From the NCBI GenBank assembly GCA_020436935.1, contig JAGQWX010000015.1, forward strand, positions 1 to 64,000: DNA of 64,000 nt, given 5' to 3'. This DNA comes from Saprospiraceae bacterium (GTDB lineage: Bacteria > Bacteroidota > Bacteroidia > Chitinophagales > Saprospiraceae). Position 1 is the first letter of the stretch; each line of letters opens with the position of its first letter. The notes under the pieces are model-generated. The model did not search any database. It was not told where the DNA came from and saw only the letters and a list, made by a program, of their open reading frames with translations. The position numbers and the translations under genes were made by a program. Positions 44,831-54,896 of the stretch are shown here, in pieces.

Positions 44831-45742
44831 ATGAATTCAAAAAAATTAGCTGCTATTGGTCTGAGCATTCTTTTGCTCGTGACAGTTTTTGTATTTGGTG
44901 CAGACATAAAGTCTTCTCTTCTGGGAGAAAATCCCAATAAAATCGATAAAGCATTTCAAAAATACTGGTACGATGGCAATGCAGAACTGGCTTCATATAA
45001 GCTGACACAATCAAGATACGGCGAGATGCACGAAGGACACGCCGTCCTTATATTCGTCACCGAGGACTTTTCCAAGAGCAAACAAGTCAAATTGGACGAT
45101 CCCCAAAAAGCCGGTAAGGATGCATTACCCATTCTGAAATGCAACTTCACCAAAAAATTCAATACCGGCATTTATCCATACAGTCTAATGGCTTCGATAT
45201 ATACACCCGTGGATCTTTCCGGCACTTTAAAAACCACAGCAAGCGTACAGGAATGGTGTGGACAGTCCTTCACCCAACTCAATGCTACGAAAAACAAGAC
45301 CTTTTCAATACATCAATTTTCCTATTTCGAAAGCGAAGGCGATCAAGTCACCGAACTCCCTCTTGCGCTTCTCGAGGACGAGATCTGGAACATCATCAGG
45401 TTAGACCCCAAGGCTTTACCTATAGGAAAAGTCGAGGTAATTCCGGGCAGTTTCAGTTCGCGTCTCAGACACAAACCTCTTCAGGTGGAACAGGCTACGA
45501 TATCTGTAAAAGATCTCGAAGATCGCATGGAAGCCGAGGTCGTATGGGAGGATCGATCACTTGTCATAAAGTTCGACAAGGCCTTCCCCCACAAAATCCT
45601 GGGTTGGGAAGAAACCTATTCAGAGTTTGGTGGAAAGAAAATGACAACGAAAGCTGAGCTCATCAAAGACATGAGACTTCCTTACTGGAAGTTGCACAAC
45701 AACGAGCACCTCATATACAGAGACTCACTTGGCATCATGTAA
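44831..45742 (+). CDS. conserved hypothetical exported protein
   Basis: Product of 303 residues with an N-terminal hydrophobic segment (about residues 6-24) that may be a signal anchor. The body includes KAFQKYWYDGNAELASYKLTQSRYGEMHEGHAVLIFVTEDFSKSKQVKLD, a pattern I associate with a Bacteroidota family sometimes labelled septum formation inhibitor Maf; it lacks Maf-nucleotidase motifs, so that label is doubtful. Expected periplasmic; function unknown. Stands alone between two terminator-like or regulatory regions. Confidence 0.7.
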   Translation: MNSKKLAAIGLSILLLVTVFVFGADIKSSLLGENPNKIDKAFQKYWYDGNAELASYKLTQSRYGEMHEGHAVLIFVTEDFSKSKQVKLDDPQKAGKDALPILKCNFTKKFNTGIYPYSLMASIYTPVDLSGTLKTTASVQEWCGQSFTQLNATKNKTFSIHQFSYFESEGDQVTELPLALLEDEIWNIIRLDPKALPIGKVEVIPGSFSSRLRHKPLQVEQATISVKDLEDRMEAEVVWEDRSLVIKFDKAFPHKILGWEETYSEFGGKKMTTKAELIKDMRLPYWKLHNNEHLIYRDSLGIM

Positions 45743-45811
45743 ACTTCTTTTTGACCTTATTCAAAAAGACTTAAAGGGTCCAATAGACGCATTTATGATG
45801 ATTTTCAAACC

Positions 45812-45830
45812 TTTCACATCAATTGTGAAA
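45812..45830. promoter_or_regulatory. perfect 7-base palindrome upstream of the G8-domain gene
   Basis: TTTCACA (45812-45818) and TGTGAAA (45824-45830) with a 5-base spacer, 23 bases before a TAGATTTG -7-like box (45853-45860). The position suits an operator for a dimeric regulator. Confidence 0.4.
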
Positions 45831-45879
45831 CCGTCGGCCTTTTATGGTAAGCTAGATTTGCATTTGAATTCATTTCAAT

Positions 45880-48800
45880 ATGCCGAATCTACATCGACTG
45901 ATCGTTTTGCTCTTACTGACTTTTTCATTCCAAAAAAGCCAGGCTCACTCAGATTTGATTCCTGCTAATACAGCGAGTCACATTGCCATTCAAAATGGCA
46001 GTTGGTTCAGCCCTTCAACATGGAACACTGGCAGTGTACCGGGAGAATCAGCCATCGTCCACATACAGGAAATTCATCGGTGCATATTTTCGCTATACGG
46101 GTAGATGGAACTTTTGATTGCTATAACCAGACCAACAACACCACAGTAAAGCTGGTGGTAGATACCTATTTTGGGACAGCCAACTCCTATACCAGGTTTG
46201 TTTCCAATGTCAATGAGAACAGAAAAATTGAAGTAATATTTAAAGCTTTTGATATTGAAGCCTATAAATCGGGCAGCTTACCCAATCCTACGCTGTGGAA
46301 TGCAATTGCCCGATCCTACTATGCAGACAATGCTCCAGTCTTTCAGGTGGAAAGAACAGTGACCGGGGACAGAAGGTACAATACTTATCAGCAGGCCATC
46401 AATGGAAATACTCAGGTCGTAACCGGAACTTCAACACCAGTAAGTGATGGGGCAGGTGTATTGGGAAGATACAGCTGGGACCACGAGCAAATGTCGCTCG
46501 GTCTGGTGACCATGGGAAGAATTGAAGTGCTCGGCATGGCGAAAACCACCATGGCTAAGCTTACTGCAGACGCTTTAAAAAATGCAACATCTATTGCGGT
46601 AAATAAGACCCTGGTCAATTGGAGAGCGGGCGATTCAATTGTCATCAGTCTAAGCGGCAATCACGATGCCAGTAACAATGGTAATGATGAGGGCAGAATC
46701 AGCAGCATTTCAGGCAATACGATCAACCTGTCTTCGGGTTTGAAAAAAAATCATCAGGGAAGACTCAGCGACAATCTTCATTGTTATGTAGGCAACCTGA
46801 GTCGAAACATTGTTTTCAAATCTTTCAGTAAAGTAATCTCTCATCGCGGCCATTTGATGATCATGCACAATGACAGTCATATTGTGATCAGCAATGCGGT
46901 ATTCAGGGACATGGGACGAACTGACAAGAGCCGGCTGCTGGATGACTTCATATGGAAGCAATGGTTGGAGCCACCCACATTCAAATCAAAAATATCTCCT
47001 CTGGGTCAGGAATGTGCCTTATTGGAGAGAAATCCCAACAATGAAATAGTAAATTCAAGGGGCAGGTACAGCATACACATCCATAGAACAGGAGTCACCC
47101 CTACCACCAATAAAGCCATCATCAGTGGCAATGTGATTTGGGGCAATCCGGGATGGGGCATCACTCAGCACCATTCTTACGCTGATGTTTTAGATAATGT
47201 AGTGTATGATGTGACAGGTTCAGGCATTGTCTCAGAATCGGGTTCTGAGCTTGGCAATTGGGACAACAATTTCATCATTGGTATTTCCAAAGGGCATCTC
47301 ACAGACGACTATGATGCGGCCGTATTTTATGACGACTATTTGTATGATGGTTCAGGGCTTGGCTTGAAGGGAAGAGGTGTTGTGTGCAACCACAATGTAA
47401 TTGCCGATGCCAATATTGGTTTGGATGTGGCCAATAAAAACCCCACGTTGACCAATCTGGACAGGGTCGATGCCAAGGCATTGGCCGTTTTCAGGCCTGG
47501 ATTTCAATTTGACCAATTCCCCCTCAGCACCAATGGATACAGCAGTGAAGGCGATGGCGTTTTACCGCAGGAAGTTGCCCTCCTGTCCAATGACAATACC
47601 ATCATCAACGTTTACATCGGGCTCAGATCAATTGAAAGAGACATGGGGGTCAATCATGTGTCGCGATCTGTATTTGACAGCCTTTTCATCTGGGGTGCTG
47701 TGCAAGGCATCACCATTACCTATCAGGCTGACTATTCATTCAGGCATGTTTATGTATCAGGGAAAAACACAAGCACTTCTGTTGGGCTTTATTTATGGAA
47801 ACATTCTCACAACCATTATTTTGAAGACATCAAACTGGCAAACCTAAGATACGGAATCACTGTTTCTAAGTTGGTAGAACAAAACAATGGACTACTCAAA
47901 ACAAGGAACAACGGATTTACTCCATGGTATCTCGTCAACCTTACCACCCAAAATGTCCAGGACCTTTATGAGATTTCGCTTGAAGAACCCGGAACCATCA
48001 GTTATACCGAACATGGAGACAATACCATCATCCTGCCTTCTTCAGACCTGAAGCCAAGGCCTACAACATTCACCATAGTGGATTCCAGTCTGATGACCAT
48101 GGACTGGGCAACCAATGATTTGAGATTTGAGGTGGATGGCATCATTTCGGACAGGCTTGGAGCTATCAAGTACGGCATCGAACAAGCTCCTGCCCAAGGC
48201 GACGAACGGCTCGATTACCCAAGCAGGATTTATGAATTTGCCTCTAAAGCAAAACTGGAAGAATATATTTCCAACAATGGTTTGTACACACATCCAATAA
48301 CCGGTGCCAAATACATAATTGTGTATGAGTATATTCCTGACAGATCTACCTATCTATATACTCGATTTCCCATCAGAGTAATCATCAAAAATCCACCTGC
48401 TACAGGCGTTTTTGCCAATCCAATACAGGAAGACCCTTCCAATTTTGGCCCTCAGCTCACGCTCCTCAGCCAGTTTGCTGCCGTAAGTCAAAAATCTACC
48501 CGTACCAATTTGAGTTACAATGGGGTGGCTATTGATTGCGGACCTCAAAAGGCCAGGGATAACAACAACAATGGCAGGATCAATGTCAATTATTATCAAC
48601 AAGGTCTGGTGCCCGTAGGCAGTTTTTCTTCTACTACACAAACAAGTGATCCGTGGTATGACCTGGATCTGAAATCTACTATGGATATCTCCTACATTGA
48701 CATCTGGAATACCGTGGAGTTAAATGGAAGTGCCCAGGAAACGCCAAGTACCGGACTTCAGAACTTCTACGTCTTTTTCTCAAACACACCATTTGGCAAT

Positions 48801-49427
48801 ACTTCTGTCGCAGGCTCAAAAGCGGTGGCAACAGATTCACTCTACTATGGCAATGGCGTAATAAGAAAAATCAGCTGGGAAAATATTGGTAAAACGGCCA
48901 GATATGTGAGAATACAAGCAGTCGGTAATAAGATGCTCAAAATGGCGGAGGTAGAAATCATTGGAAAGAAGGCTCAACCATGTGGCCTGGTCTCCAATAA
49001 ATTCAATACTGGCTTTGGTTCTTTGAGAAATACAATAGGGTGTATCAATGGTTATGGAACGGTGACTTTCCATCCAAGCCTTGGAGGAGATACCATCTTT
49101 GTTTCGGAAGAAATGCTTTCTGTCAACAAATCACTGACCATCGATGGAGGTGCCAGCCCGGTATTTGTTGCCATACAAAGTGCAGTAATTGGGGACCACC
49201 TTTTCAGCATAGGTTCAGGCAATACTGTGACCCTTAGAAATGTAAATCTTTTGCTTGGAAATAATTTCTCCCAGGAAGCTATCGACAACAATGGCCAACT
49301 CATTCTGGAGAATGTGAATATCTACAACTGCCGCACTAACAATACGACACCTGTCATAAAAAATGCTAGTGGAGCTTCGCTTCAAATCAAATCACAAGTA
49401 AAGCTACTCGGAACTCCGCCTCAATGA
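45880..49427 (+). CDS. G8-domain/beta-helix secreted protein, apparent frameshift near the start
   Basis: Two overlapping frames encode one protein. Frame A (45880-46104) has the signal peptide (LTFSFQKSQAHS) and the start of a G8 domain (NGSWFSPSTWNTGSVPGESAIVHI). Frame B, open through 49427, continues it (GNSSVHIFAIRVDGTF). They join near 46063-46067, where one base appears to be missing. The ~1180-residue product then has right-handed beta-helix repeats (NDSHIVISNAVFRDMG, VTGSGIVSESGSE), a galactose-binding-like module (DPWYDLDLKSTMDISYIDIWN ... YVRIQAVGNKMLKMAEVEI) and a final beta-helix. No T9SS C-terminus is recognisable. It may be a carbohydrate- or hyaluronan-type glycan-binding or degrading protein; I cannot tell assembly error from real mutation. 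Confidence 0.75.
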
Positions 49428-49431
49428 TGGA

Positions 49432-50331
49432 TTAAAGGTGTCTTTCTGCGTGGTATGAACTCCTTACCAAAGGTCCACTTTCCACAAATGAAAATCCCAT
49501 ATCCTGCCCGATGGCCTTGTATTCTGCAAAAACTTCGGGGCGTACAAATTCGGCGATATTGATGTGCATTTTGGTAGGCTGGAGATATTGCCCTATGGTA
49601 ACCACATCGCATCCATGATCTTTGAGGTCCTGCATGGTTTTGATTACTTCTTCTTTGGTCTCTCCCAAGCCGACCATAAAACCCGACTTGGTTCTTTTCC
49701 CCATGTCTTTGGTACGCTGGATTTGTTCCAGTGATCTGGCATACTTTGCCTGTGGCCTTACTACTCTGTACAATCGTTCTACTGTCTCCATATTGTGGGA
49801 AACAACTTCCTGACCTGCACAAGCCATCATTTCCAATGCTTCCCAATTGGATTTCACATCTGGAATCAACGTTTCAATAGTGGTTTGCGGGCTAAGCTCT
49901 TTGGTCAGCCTTACAGTTTCATGCCAGATAAATGCTCCTCTGTCTTTGAGTTCGTCTCTGTTGACTGAGGTAATTACAGCGTGTTTGACCTGCATGAGGT
50001 GGATGGCTTCTGCCACCCTTCTTGGTTCATCAGTATCATATTCGGTGGGTCTGCCTGTTTTCACAGCACAAAATGAGCAGCTTCTGGTACAAACATTGCC
50101 CAAAATCATAAATGTTGCGGTTCCTGCACCCCAACATTCTCCCATGTTTGGACAATTACCACTTTGACAAATGGTATGAAGTTTATATTCATCCACCAAA
50201 GAGCGAACCCTTTTGTAATCTTCGCCAATGGGAAGTTTAACCCTCAGCCAATCCGGTTTTTTTTTATTGACAACTGGAAGTTCTTCTTTGCGGGGTGAGT
50301 CAGCTATGCTTACTACAGGTAATTCTACCAC
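49432..50331 (-). CDS. lipA: lipoyl synthase
   Basis: Inserts two sulfur atoms into octanoylated lipoyl domains by radical SAM chemistry. The 299-residue product has both cluster motifs: auxiliary [12 protein letters not shown] (Cys 55, 60, 66) and radical [11 protein letters not shown] (Cys 81, 85, 88), with the conserved [13 protein letters not shown] between them and the substrate-binding RSSYHAE end. The start is GTG at 50331. Convergent with the G8-domain gene, 4 bases apart. Confidence 0.97.
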   Translation of the reverse strand: MVELPVVSIADSPRKEELPVVNKKKPDWLRVKLPIGEDYKRVRSLVDEYKLHTICQSGNCPNMGECWGAGTATFMILGNVCTRSCSFCAVKTGRPTEYDTDEPRRVAEAIHLMQVKHAVITSVNRDELKDRGAFIWHETVRLTKELSPQTTIETLIPDVKSNWEALEMMACAGQEVVSHNMETVERLYRVVRPQAKYARSLEQIQRTKDMGKRTKSGFMVGLGETKEEVIKTMQDLKDHGCDVVTIGQYLQPTKMHINIAEFVRPEVFAEYKAIGQDMGFSFVESGPLVRSSYHAERHL

Positions 50332-50370
50332 GTTAATTGATGTTAGATGTTTGTGATTGGGTCAGGGAAA

Positions 50371-51174
50371 TTATTTCCTTTTTCCAAACTGCAAATTTAC
50401 GAAAAGATTAAGGAAATAGGGTCGATTCTTGACAGCCTCAGTTTCTACCATGATGGGTATTTTCCTTACGAAGACATCTGCCATGATACCGGCTTCGAGC
50501 GTTTTGACAAATTGTCCATTGCTTCCAAGGGCGAAAAACACACTGCTTTTCCCGTGTAAACCTGGAGCAAGACTTATTTCTTTCAGACCAAAAGACCAGG
50601 GAGCCCTTCCATATATTGACTCATAATTGAGAAATTTATCAGCGTTTTCCGGAGTATATCTTTCATTCCTGATTTCAGCATTGAATTGCCCATCGCGGTC
50701 AACTCTATAAATGAGTTCCAGATAATATGGCTTTAATACCCCAAGATCCGCACCACCTTCTATGTTGTAACCTATGGCCACACCTTTCCTTTTGGCTTGG
50801 TCTGTAACATACCGTTTTACACCTTTGCCCAGTCGGATGATGAAAAAGTCATTTTGTTTTCCAAACTTATATGAAGAACTAAGTCGGTTAAATTGATACA
50901 CAATGTTCCTGTTTTGGGACGACTCCCGAGAGTCAAACATCCTTCCCAATTCTATATGATAATAAGTTGTTTTGTAATACGTAGGAATCTCACCCCAATT
51001 ATAAGCCAAAGCATAGCCATTGGTGTGCACTCTGATATCCCCTGATTGCTCTTTGGTATAAACTACGTTTTCAGGATTGATTTCTTTCAATACCTGAGCT
51101 TGGACTGTATAAGTCATGCATATACCAATGATGGCAATAAGCCAATACCTTTTTTTATTTGAAACTTCGCCCAT
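50371..51174 (-). CDS. conserved outer-membrane beta-barrel-like protein
   Basis: Product of 267 residues with signal peptide (IAIIGICMTYTVQAQV). The body is built of amphipathic strands, for example GYALAYNWGEIPTYYKTTYYHIELGRMF and FLNLFVNLQFGKRK at the C-terminus, ending in an aromatic strand plus a basic tail. I recognise the block NYESIYGRAPWSFGLKEISLAPGLHGKSSVFFALG as conserved in Bacteroidota proteins of unknown function. It lies 39 bases upstream of lipA but is not obviously connected with lipoate metabolism. Confidence 0.72.
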   Translation of the reverse strand: MGEVSNKKRYWLIAIIGICMTYTVQAQVLKEINPENVVYTKEQSGDIRVHTNGYALAYNWGEIPTYYKTTYYHIELGRMFDSRESSQNRNIVYQFNRLSSSYKFGKQNDFFIIRLGKGVKRYVTDQAKRKGVAIGYNIEGGADLGVLKPYYLELIYRVDRDGQFNAEIRNERYTPENADKFLNYESIYGRAPWSFGLKEISLAPGLHGKSSVFFALGSNGQFVKTLEAGIMADVFVRKIPIMVETEAVKNRPYFLNLFVNLQFGKRK

Positions 51175-51353
51175 GTATCGTAAAGATAATTATCCTTTTA
51201 GTGACAATCAATACTTTGTAACAATTTATGACTGAATCGGTTTGGAAATGGCCTGCTTTTGTAAATTTTGTTTCGAAACGATGAGCGGATTCAGCCCTCA
51301 ATAGAAAATTTTTTTACCTTCCTACTTCGAAATTCAACCATCAATACCGCTAC

Positions 51354-52232
51354 ATGTCAAATATAAAATTTTCCATACTATCTATGACATTGCTCCTGAT
51401 TGCAGGGGCTTGTTCCACCAATAAAAATTTGACTTCCGTAAATGATCAGCGCATCACCAGAACAGCATTTTTTCCAAAGTCAAGAACTTTAAAAAATCCT
51501 TTGCCTGATCCTGATAAAACCTTTGTTTTTCTTATGGCAGGTCAGTCAAACATGGCAGGCCGGGGACAGGTAATGCCTATGGATACCGTTGAAGACCCCA
51601 GGATACTTACCCTCAACATCAATGGAGAAGTAGAAATCGCCAAAGAACCACTCCACTTTTATGAACCCGAATTACAGGGGCTCGACTGCGGGCTTTCCTT
51701 TGCTAAGTCCGTAATCAATCAATTGCCCAAAGGAAGTTATATATTATTGGTGCCTATGGCAGTTGGGGGAAGCAGTACCAAAGACTGGCTGGGTGATGAT
51801 GTCTATCGCGGTGTGCGTCTGATGACAAATTTCACCAACCGGGTTGAAAAAGCGCGGCAATTGGGTACAATAAAGGCCCTCCTCTGGCATCAGGGAGAAT
51901 CCGATGCCAATGAAGCTTCCATTTTATTGTACGAGGATAAAATCAAATCACTTTTTACAAGTCTAAGATCAAAGTCGGGTAAGCCTGATCTGCCTATTGT
52001 GATGGGCGAACTCGGCGATTTTGGACACAAGGACGACGCCACATGGAAGTTGCTCAATGCTTTGATGCATCAACTGGAGACCACTGATAAAAATTTAAAG
52101 GTGGTAAGCAGCGCAGGCCTCCATCACAAAGGGGACAATCTCCATTTTGACAGTGAAGGCCAGCGATCTATGGGAAAAAGATATGCAGATGCTTATTTGG
52201 CCCACTTTTATTCAAAAACAAACGGTCAATGA
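51354..52232 (+). CDS. SGNH/SASA-type carbohydrate acetylesterase lipoprotein
   Basis: Lipoprotein of 292 residues (LLIAGACSTNK, Cys 20) with the sialate O-acetylesterase/CE6-like hydrolase plan: GQSNMAG (63-69, nucleophile Ser 65), VPMAVGGSSTKDW, WHQGESDA, and the Asp/His pair in GDNLHFDSEG. It removes acetyl groups from polysaccharides or sialate-like sugars. The next gene, a GH106-like enzyme, overlaps its stop by 4 bases, so both probably act on one acetylated glycan. Confidence 0.87.
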   Translation: MSNIKFSILSMTLLLIAGACSTNKNLTSVNDQRITRTAFFPKSRTLKNPLPDPDKTFVFLMAGQSNMAGRGQVMPMDTVEDPRILTLNINGEVEIAKEPLHFYEPELQGLDCGLSFAKSVINQLPKGSYILLVPMAVGGSSTKDWLGDDVYRGVRLMTNFTNRVEKARQLGTIKALLWHQGESDANEASILLYEDKIKSLFTSLRSKSGKPDLPIVMGELGDFGHKDDATWKLLNALMHQLETTDKNLKVVSSAGLHHKGDNLHFDSEGQRSMGKRYADAYLAHFYSKTNGQ

Positions 52233-54886
52233 TGAAGTCAGCATCCTTTTTCACTTTGTACCTCCTATTGGTCAGCAATATTGTCAATGGCCAGAGATAC
52301 GATACCACCAAACCATTCACCCGTTGGTGGTGGCTGGGCTCTGCCGTCAATGAAGCTGAAATAAGCCGACACCTCATTGAATTTAAGAATGCCGGGCTTG
52401 GAGGAGTAGAAATCACACCAATTTATGGGGTAAAAGGAAAGGAAACTGAATTCATAGATTTCATGTCTGACAGGTATCTTGAAGTTTTAAAACATACCAC
52501 TAGAACTGCGAACAGTCTCGGTTTGGCTGTGGATATGGTCCTTGGTACAGGATGGCCTTATGGAGGGCCTCATGTCGACACCATATTTGCAGCATCCCGG
52601 TTGTTGTACGATACCATATCATTTGATTCTGGAATGGACATCGACATCACTTTGTCTAGCAGCCAGTCCAAAATGCCGGTTGCAATAGTTTGGGTCGATA
52701 TGGACGGAGCAAGGAATGACCTTTGGGATAAGTTTTCTGATGGCGCCTTACGATGGAAAACTCCGCAATCAGGAAAGTTGTATATTTTTTACAGCGGAAA
52801 AACAGGCCAGGTAGTAAAGAGGTCAGCTCCAGGTGGCGAAGGTTTTACTGTCGATCATTATTCCGTGGTGGCACTGAGAGATTATTTAATCCCATTTGAA
52901 GAAAAACTCGACATGCCCATTCGGGCCATTTTTAATGACAGCTATGAAGTATATGGTACCGATTTCACCCCAGATCTGTTGGATGAATTCAAAGCTAGAA
53001 GGGGTTATGATCTTGTTCCATTTCTCCCGGACCTTGTCAACAAAATCAACTCTCCCGCGATCAATAAGGTTAGGTGCGACTATAGAGAAACCATCTCGGA
53101 TTTGTTGCTGGAAGAATTCAACCAACCATGGACCGACTGGGCGCACAGCAAATCTTACGTGACACGGCTGCAGGCACACGGATCTCCCGGTAATCTGCTG
53201 GACATGTACGCCAGTGCAGATATTCCCGAGTGTGAGACTTTTGGTTCTATGCCCTTTAATATTCCCGGTTTTAGAAGGGAGACTGAAGACATCCGACCCG
53301 GAGAAGCGGATCGGGTCATGGTAAAGTTTTCAAGTTCAGCAGCACATATGATGGGCAAAAATCTCGTGTCTTCAGAAACATTTACATGGCTAAGAGATCA
53401 TTTTAAAGTGGCGCCATCTCAATGTAAGCCGGAACTTGAAGTACTATTGATGAGCGGGGTAAACCACGTTTTCCTTCACGGCTCCACCTATTCTCCAGCG
53501 GAAGCTGAGTGGCCAGGTTGGAAGTTTTATGCTTCAACCAACTTTGCCCCACAAATGAACATATGGAAAACAGCACCCTCATTGTTTCAATACATCAAAA
53601 ACTGCCAGGAAAGGTTACAGGCAGGTTCAGCTGACAATGAGATCGCAGTCTATTATCCTGTTCATGACGCATGGACAGAACATCATTCAGGCAGTTTATG
53701 TATGCAATTCCAGATCAATGCGCTTGAAGAATGGCTGATCGGTACTCCTTTTTACAAAACTTGTAATGATTTGATGGATGCAGGCTACAGCATTGACTAT
53801 TTCTCAGATCGATTTCTCAAAAATGCAACGGAAGAAAAAGGAGCAATAAAATTCAATCAAGCTGTTTATAAAGCCATTGTCGTTCCCCCGGTCCAATACA
53901 TGCCGTATGAGACACTGACCAGACTTTTGGAGCTGAAAAAGCAGGGCGCTGTTGTCATTTTCAGCAGCACTCCTCAGTCAGCTCCGGGGCATTTGGGAGC
54001 TTCTACATACGGAGCCCTGTTCAGTCAGTTGGAAGGGCAAATTCTGCCTGAACCCAATGCCATTCAAACGTTGAGGGACAAGGGCATCATGGCCGAAATG
54101 CTGTCAACAACAGGATTGATCTTCAACAGAAGGTCCGGTCCTCAAGGCAAATCTTACTTCATCGCCAACCACAGTTCCTCTGATTTTGACCAAATCATCA
54201 GTTTAAACACTTCCGCAGGAAATTTGCTCTTCTATGACCCGGAAACTGAAGAAGAAGGAATTGTAATAGGAAAAATATCGAATGGCCAAACCACTGCACG
54301 TTTGCAGTTGAAAGCAGGAAAGAGCATATTTATTTCTGTAGCATCCGGAAAAAACTTACCTGCGTGGAAATACAGATCCACAGTCGGTAAAGCCACAATA
54401 CTGAGCGGTCCATTTGATTTGCAACTCATGGATAATGACCACCAGAACATAAAGTCTTATCACCTCAATCAATTGACATCATGGACCACTTTTGATGCCC
54501 AATCGGAAGCATTCAGCGGCACCGGAACCTATACGTTCTCTTTCAAAAAACCCAAAATAAAGGCCGATGCCTGGGTATTAGATCTCCCGGATGTCAGAGA
54601 AAGTGCAAAGGTTTGGTTGAATGGAGAACTGATTGGAACCTCATGGTCCAACCCATTTGAATTGGTCTTGCCAAAGCTCAGAAAAAATAATACGCTTAAG
54701 ATAGAGGTCAACAACCTGGACGCCAACAGGATCAGGGCTTTGGAAAAATCTGGTAAGGAATGGAAAATATTTTATGAGATCAATATGGTCAACAAGGATT
54801 ATCAAAAGTTTGATGCCGCGGTATGGAAACCCATGCCATCCGGTTTGATAGGCCAGATTTCTTTGCAGGCCGTAAAGTTTGAGTAA
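52229..54886 (+). CDS. GH106-like glycoside hydrolase
   Basis: Exported protein of 885 residues with signal peptide (LLVSNIVNGQ). The N-terminal catalytic part has FTRWWWLGSAVNEAEISRHLIEFKNAGLGGVEITPIYGV and LGTGWPYGGP, matching the pattern of GH106 alpha-L-rhamnosidase-like enzymes; a jelly-roll galactose-binding-like domain (VLDLPDVRESAKVWLNGELIGTSWSNPFELVL, about 770-870) is at the C-terminus. Rhamnosidase activity is the best guess but not certain. Co-translated with the acetylesterase; convergent with the GH3 gene. Confidence 0.8.
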   Translation: MMKSASFFTLYLLLVSNIVNGQRYDTTKPFTRWWWLGSAVNEAEISRHLIEFKNAGLGGVEITPIYGVKGKETEFIDFMSDRYLEVLKHTTRTANSLGLAVDMVLGTGWPYGGPHVDTIFAASRLLYDTISFDSGMDIDITLSSSQSKMPVAIVWVDMDGARNDLWDKFSDGALRWKTPQSGKLYIFYSGKTGQVVKRSAPGGEGFTVDHYSVVALRDYLIPFEEKLDMPIRAIFNDSYEVYGTDFTPDLLDEFKARRGYDLVPFLPDLVNKINSPAINKVRCDYRETISDLLLEEFNQPWTDWAHSKSYVTRLQAHGSPGNLLDMYASADIPECETFGSMPFNIPGFRRETEDIRPGEADRVMVKFSSSAAHMMGKNLVSSETFTWLRDHFKVAPSQCKPELEVLLMSGVNHVFLHGSTYSPAEAEWPGWKFYASTNFAPQMNIWKTAPSLFQYIKNCQERLQAGSADNEIAVYYPVHDAWTEHHSGSLCMQFQINALEEWLIGTPFYKTCNDLMDAGYSIDYFSDRFLKNATEEKGAIKFNQAVYKAIVVPPVQYMPYETLTRLLELKKQGAVVIFSSTPQSAPGHLGASTYGALFSQLEGQILPEPNAIQTLRDKGIMAEMLSTTGLIFNRRSGPQGKSYFIANHSSSDFDQIISLNTSAGNLLFYDPETEEEGIVIGKISNGQTTARLQLKAGKSIFISVASGKNLPAWKYRSTVGKATILSGPFDLQLMDNDHQNIKSYHLNQLTSWTTFDAQSEAFSGTGTYTFSFKKPKIKADAWVLDLPDVRESAKVWLNGELIGTSWSNPFELVLPKLRKNNTLKIEVNNLDANRIRALEKSGKEWKIFYEINMVNKDYQKFDAAVWKPMPSGLIGQISLQAVKFE

Positions 54887-54896
54887 GTCTCTCCAA

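Noticed and set aside
45729-45968. Open frame ending inside the G8-domain gene start
   Set aside because: It has no protein-like features, covers the palindrome and promoter region, and is out of frame with the signal peptide at 45880.
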